Below, in pieces: positions 6,485-8,107 of a stretch of 8,107 nt of DNA. Source of the DNA: Planctomycetaceae bacterium (GTDB lineage Bacteria > Planctomycetota > Planctomycetia > Pirellulales > Thermoguttaceae); contig JAIRPZ010000131.1 in the NCBI GenBank assembly GCA_031256755.1, forward strand, positions 1-8,107, read 5' to 3'. Position numbers and translations under genes: made by a program. The notes beneath the pieces are model-generated. The model was given only the letters and a program-made list of their open reading frames with translations. It had not been told where the DNA came from and did no database searches. Within the stretch, counting starts at the first letter, position 1. Each line of letters begins with the position of its first letter.

Positions 6485-6523
6485 TGTCTTGATGTCTATG
6501 AATCTGTGTTAGTAAAACCGGAC

Positions 6524-6567
6524 ATGTTCCGCTTGCCCAATGCACAGACAAAAGGCCAACGGAACAT
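6524..6567. repeat. Inverted repeat upstream of the Cys/His-rich gene
   Basis: ATGTTCCG (6524-6531) and CGGAACAT (6560-6567) are exact reverse complements 28 bases apart, starting 40 bases upstream of the minus-strand gene's ATG. They could form a leader hairpin or act as paired half-sites for a regulator. Confidence 0.5.
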
Positions 6568-6570
6568 ACG

Positions 6571-6586
6571 GGGGGATCAATCCCCT
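6571..6586 (-). repeat. GGGGAT/ATCCCC palindrome at the 3' end of the small ORF
   Basis: GGGGAT (6572-6577), CA, ATCCCC (6580-6585) form a near-perfect palindrome whose edge overlaps the TAG stop of the minus-strand ORF ending at 6585. No T-run follows on the minus strand, so termination is doubtful; it may act as a pause or an mRNA-end hairpin. Confidence 0.45.
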
Positions 6587-6935
6587 ATCCGATAATCACG
6601 ATTATATCATGTTCTGATTGTCCGCAAGCCGTACCCTTTCGAGTAGATTGTTTCGATTTTAGCGGGAAACCCGCCTTTTTAAGGGCTTTGTTTGCGTTAT
6701 GGATATGCACACGCAACGTATTCGGGTTGTTTCTGCGTTGTACAGTATGTCTTGCCGTATGTCTTCCTGTGATAAAAACAGCAATGTAATGCCGGTACTT
6801 GTCTCCGGCGGTTCTTCGCTCGCCGGGCTGGCAGTATCCGATGGTCTCCGTCTCGATCATGCGATCAAGCGTTGTCAACTCGGCAACGAGCGTATGCCGC
6901 CGGGCATAGAGTTCCGCAAGCGATAGGGTACTCAT
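6585..6935 (-). CDS. Small hypothetical protein overlapping the integrase-like fragment
   Basis: The frame is open from 7103; the most protein-like start is ATG at 6935, giving 116 residues beginning MSTLSLAELYARRHTL. The first 30 residues have a heptad-like amphipathic pattern (short coiled coil). After a basic middle, NTLRVHIHNANKALKKAG has the look of a helix-turn-helix recognition segment, and the C-terminus ends in a beta-like DIIVIIG. I recognise no family; a small DNA-binding protein is only a suggestion. The start lacks a Shine-Dalgarno. It overlaps the integrase-like ORF by 71 bases in another frame, so it is either translationally coupled to it or the downstream half of one gene split by a frameshift. 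Confidence 0.5.
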   Translation of the reverse strand: MSTLSLAELYARRHTLVAELTTLDRMIETETIGYCQPGERRTAGDKYRHYIAVFITGRHTARHTVQRRNNPNTLRVHIHNANKALKKAGFPLKSKQSTRKGTACGQSEHDIIVIIG

Positions 6936-7152
6936 ATGGTGATACTGTTGTCCGTAGTGCCGGTCTGCCGCCACGAAAGCGGTTAGGGGCAGTGGGAACA
7001 GGATTGTCTCTTTCGGCAAGAAAACGGGCATAGGCGGTTTTTGATTCCGGTGAACCGTATTTTCCCAAAGAAATGGTCTTGTTCTGATGATAGACAACGG
7101 CATAGTTGCCGCTTTTGCAGTATTTCGGCGGTCTGTTCTTTAATTTCGGCAT
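6865..7152 (-). CDS. Truncated integrase-like N-terminal DNA-binding domain protein
   Basis: The 95-residue ORF starts at ATG 7152 behind a good ribosome binding site (AGAGGA, 8 bases ahead), preferred over an upstream ATG at 7212. Residues 1-48 (MPKLKNRPPKY, then YAVVYHQNKTISLGKYG and SPESKTAYARFLAER) resemble the arm-type DNA-binding domain at the N-terminus of planctomycete tyrosine recombinases (recalled family knowledge). In full integrases the core-binding and catalytic domains (R..HxxR..Y) follow; here they are missing. After about residue 50 the sequence becomes Pro/Arg/Cys-rich and unlike the family, while the overlapping frame looks more protein-like, suggesting truncation or frameshift. 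It lies 123 bases downstream of tRNA-Pro on the same strand, a typical integrase position. Integration function is presumably lost. Confidence 0.6.
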   Translation of the reverse strand: MPKLKNRPPKYCKSGNYAVVYHQNKTISLGKYGSPESKTAYARFLAERDNPVPTAPNRFRGGRPALRTTVSPYEYPIACGTLCPAAYARCRVDNA

Positions 7153-7174
7153 GTGTATATCCTCTACAATTAAA

Positions 7175-7204
7175 CGGTAAAACCTATGTTTTATGGGTTT
7201 TCCG
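7175..7204 (-). terminator. Strong hairpin between tRNA-Pro and the integrase-like ORF
   Basis: A 12-bp stem with one bulged base (CGG.AAAACCTAT paired with ATGGGTTTTCCG, 5-base loop GTTTT) lies 71 bases past the tRNA 3' end. On the minus strand it is followed by TTTAATTG, a modest U-tract. It could terminate the tRNA transcript or attenuate read-through into the integrase-like ORF, whose Shine-Dalgarno follows within 15 bases. Confidence 0.5.
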
Positions 7205-7231
7205 CCAAACACAAAACCGAAATTTCAAACC

Positions 7232-7254
7232 TTAAGGGAGTCGCAATCCCTTGA
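7232..7254 (-). terminator. Hairpin just past the tRNA-Pro 3' end
   Basis: AAGGGA (7234-7239) and TCCCTT (7247-7252) form a perfect 6-bp stem with a 7-base loop, extendable by a wobble and an A-T pair. It starts 21 bases past the tRNA 3' end. The following bases on the minus strand (AAGGTTTG) are only weakly T-rich, so it may be a processing hairpin rather than a terminator. Confidence 0.35.
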
Positions 7255-7274
7255 TATTATTGACTTTACGTCAA

Positions 7275-7349
7275 TCGGGGCGACTGGATTTGAACCAGCG
7301 GCCTCTGCGTCCCGAACGCAGCGCTCTAGCCAGGCTGAGCTACGCCCCG
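7275..7349 (-). tRNA. tRNA-Pro, anticodon CGG
   Basis: The 75 bases fold into a complete cloverleaf: 7-bp acceptor CGGGGCG/CGCCCCG starting with the C1-G72 pair typical of bacterial tRNA-Pro and A as discriminator; D stem GCTC/GAGC; anticodon stem CTGCG/CGCAG with loop TTCGGGA (anticodon CGG at 7312-7314, reading CCG); variable loop of 5; T arm GCTGG-TTCAAAT-CCAGT. CCA is not encoded (the next bases are TTG), so it must be added after transcription. A near-consensus promoter lies just upstream, and an integrase-like fragment lies just downstream of the 3' end. Confidence 0.97.
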
Positions 7350-7365
7350 TAAAAATACCATTGCG

Positions 7366-7393
7366 ATTATAACAAAAATACAATCTTTGTAAA
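7366..7393 (-). promoter_or_regulatory. Sigma-70-type promoter of tRNA-Pro
   Basis: On the minus strand TTTACA (7393-7388) and a perfect TATAAT (7371-7366) are separated by 16 bases. The predicted start is about 9-10 bases ahead of the mature tRNA 5' end, giving a very short leader as is usual for tRNA genes. Confidence 0.8.
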
Positions 7394-7400
7394 TACCGCC

Positions 7401-7418
7401 CCCACGTTGCCCACGTCG
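7401..7418. repeat. 9-base tandem duplication CCCACGTTG / CCCACGTCG
   Basis: Two adjacent 9-mers differ at one base, immediately upstream of the tRNA promoter; the second overlaps the left arm of the 20-bp inverted repeat. Read on the minus strand, the stretch is in the GACGTGGGCAACGTGGG style (translating GDVGNVG). A related CACGTTGCC also occurs near 119-127. Confidence 0.55.
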
Positions 7419-7522
7419 CCTGCAAAGTCCTAAAACTCACAAATATTAGACAGTATAGGCAATTTAGGAAGGTATTTTCACTGCCTTTTACGGCAAAAAA
7501 CCGACTTTGCAGGTGACGTGGG
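7410..7522. repeat. 20-bp inverted repeat (19/20) with 73-base spacer
   Basis: The reverse complement of 7410-7429 (GACTTTGCAGGCGACGTGGG) matches 7503-7522 (GACTTTGCAGGTGACGTGGG) at 19 of 20 positions. The right arm lies inside the acidic ORF, where it encodes TLQVTW; the left arm abuts the tRNA-Pro promoter region and in the mirrored frame would encode TLQATW. No transposase or integrase gene lies between the arms. An inverted duplication of coding DNA or a recombination scar is the likeliest origin. Confidence 0.8.
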
Positions 7523-7668
7523 AGTTCGGCGAAGAAATCGAAAATGACAAAGAGCAGTTGTGGATGCTTGAAAACGATTATTTGCCACGTCTCGAAGACG
7601 AGTTATACGACATCGAAGACCAGGAAGAGATGGAGGTATGTTGCAGTCGCCACAGCGATTTGGTATGA
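7468..7668 (+). pseudogene. Short acidic ORF without a convincing start, probable 5'-truncated gene
   Basis: The frame is open from just after a TAG at 7465 to the TGA at 7666-7668 and reads like real protein: FYGKKPTLQVTWEFGEE, then a strongly acidic helical stretch around MLENDYLPRLEDELYDIEDQ and a CC near the end. No ATG lies near the 5' end; candidates are TTG 7507, GTG 7513 and ATG 7564, none with a proper ribosome binding site. An AGGAAGG at 7466-7472 sits too close to the ATT at 7474. I do not recognise the family. The stop overlaps an ATG (ATGA), and the next gene begins 40 bases later on the same strand. Most likely it is the 3' remnant of a longer gene; a short expressed protein with an unusual start is the alternative. 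Confidence 0.4.
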
Positions 7669-7695
7669 TGCGCCGCCCTGACAAAACCAAATAGA

Positions 7696-7700
7696 AAGGA
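7696..7700 (+). promoter_or_regulatory. Ribosome binding site of the 130-residue orphan gene
   Basis: AAGGA lies 8 bases ahead of the ATG at 7709, one of the few clear Shine-Dalgarno sequences in this window, and supports that start. Confidence 0.7.
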
Positions 7701-7708
7701 AAAAAGAA

Positions 7709-8101
7709 ATGAGCAACGAGAAGTTAGTAAAACAGTTGCAGAATATCCTGCAATTAGCCAAAAATGGCGGAGATGGCGGTGCTTATTGGCATTTCGCCGA
7801 CCAATACGAAACGTTTTGTGTACGGACACAAAAGGACACAATCCCGGAAGATCTCGAATCCCATTTGCGGGATTTTTTGGTGCATTGCATTGAAGCCGAG
7901 GCGGCGATCACGACGACATTACACCGAATCGTGCAAGGCGGCGACGCGTGTGAAAACGAGAAAATAAAGTCGATCATGAAGAAACTTGAAACACCAGAAG
8001 ACCGCGTGTGTTATACACTTCATGCCGGCGAGAGACGGCAAGAGATACAATACGCTATCAGTGTCGCGAAGCAACTGTTGAGTGATAATTGTAATAACTA
8101 A
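7709..8101 (+). CDS. Hypothetical small alpha-helical protein
   Basis: I do not recognise this complete 130-residue protein. It is soluble, without signal peptide or membrane helix, and looks largely helical: a helix at 4-18, a Gly-rich turn (NGGDGG 19-24), an aromatic stretch AYWHFADQYETF (25-36), a helix SHLRDFLVHCIEAEAAI (51-67), and two charged C-terminal helices. Five scattered cysteines (37, 60, 81, 101, 128) form no CxxC pair. The ATG at 7709 is fixed by the AAGGA 8 bases upstream, and the TAA falls six bases before the window end. It follows the acidic ORF on the same strand, possibly as a two-gene unit diverging from tRNA-Pro. Its place beside a tRNA and an integrase remnant fits accessory cargo, but no function can be assigned. 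Confidence 0.75.
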   Translation: MSNEKLVKQLQNILQLAKNGGDGGAYWHFADQYETFCVRTQKDTIPEDLESHLRDFLVHCIEAEAAITTTLHRIVQGGDACENEKIKSIMKKLETPEDRVCYTLHAGERRQEIQYAISVAKQLLSDNCNN

Positions 8102-8107
8102 CCATCG

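Noticed and set aside
6251..6595. Plus-strand frame antisense to the Cys/His-rich gene
   Set aside because: Its Leu/Cys/Arg-repeat end is the mirror of the Lys/Ala-rich tail of the real gene; no ribosome binding site.
7225..7440. Minus-strand frame of 71 codons across the tRNA
   Set aside because: It simply reads through the tRNA-Pro gene and its promoter.
7410..7522. Terminal inverted repeats of an insertion sequence or MITE
   Set aside because: There is no transposase, no target-site duplication that I can see, and one arm lies within an open reading frame; kept as an inverted repeat of unknown origin.

Overview
The window looks like a chromosomal segment of a Planctomycetota bacterium, most likely a Pirellulales/Thermoguttaceae-like gut or rumen lineage. 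This is inferred from protein character alone. The short integrase-type N-terminal domain near 7.1 kb (GKYGSPESK... signature) is a type I associate with planctomycete integrases, and the prepilin peptidase has the planctomycete-style 'EAMGFGDVTLM' active-site segment plus a long central insertion. Base composition is moderate in GC.

Left half (1-5250), housekeeping and envelope genes. A (GGATTGA)n tandem repeat at the window edge is followed by a roughly 200-base gene-free leader and a complete aspS with a TTG start. The AspRS carries the His and Gly that mark non-discriminating enzymes. Convergent to aspS is a YqaA-type VTT/SNARE-associated membrane protein gene; a hairpin between the two stop codons can terminate both transcripts. 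After a 337-base gap comes a type IV prepilin peptidase-like gene without a cysteine zinc module, and then a MotA-family proton-channel gene with no motB partner in the window.

Right half (5250-8107), accessory-looking DNA. Moving right, there is a 365-base gap with several inverted repeats and two minus-strand intrinsic terminators. A Cys/His-rich orphan gene follows, then a small ORF overlapping a truncated integrase-like DNA-binding-domain ORF, all on the minus strand. These lie just downstream of the 3' end of a tRNA-Pro(CGG), the usual place for tyrosine-recombinase elements to integrate. Divergently, to the right, lie an acidic ORF with no convincing start (probably a 5'-truncated remnant) and a complete 130-residue orphan gene with a good ribosome binding site. 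A 20-bp inverted repeat brackets the junction between the tRNA promoter and this right-hand pair.

No complete defence system, CRISPR array, insertion sequence or full integrase is visible. The points most worth following are the eroded tRNA-Pro-associated element, the 20-bp inverted repeat beside it, the orphan MotA, the zinc-module-less prepilin peptidase and the predicted non-discriminating AspRS.
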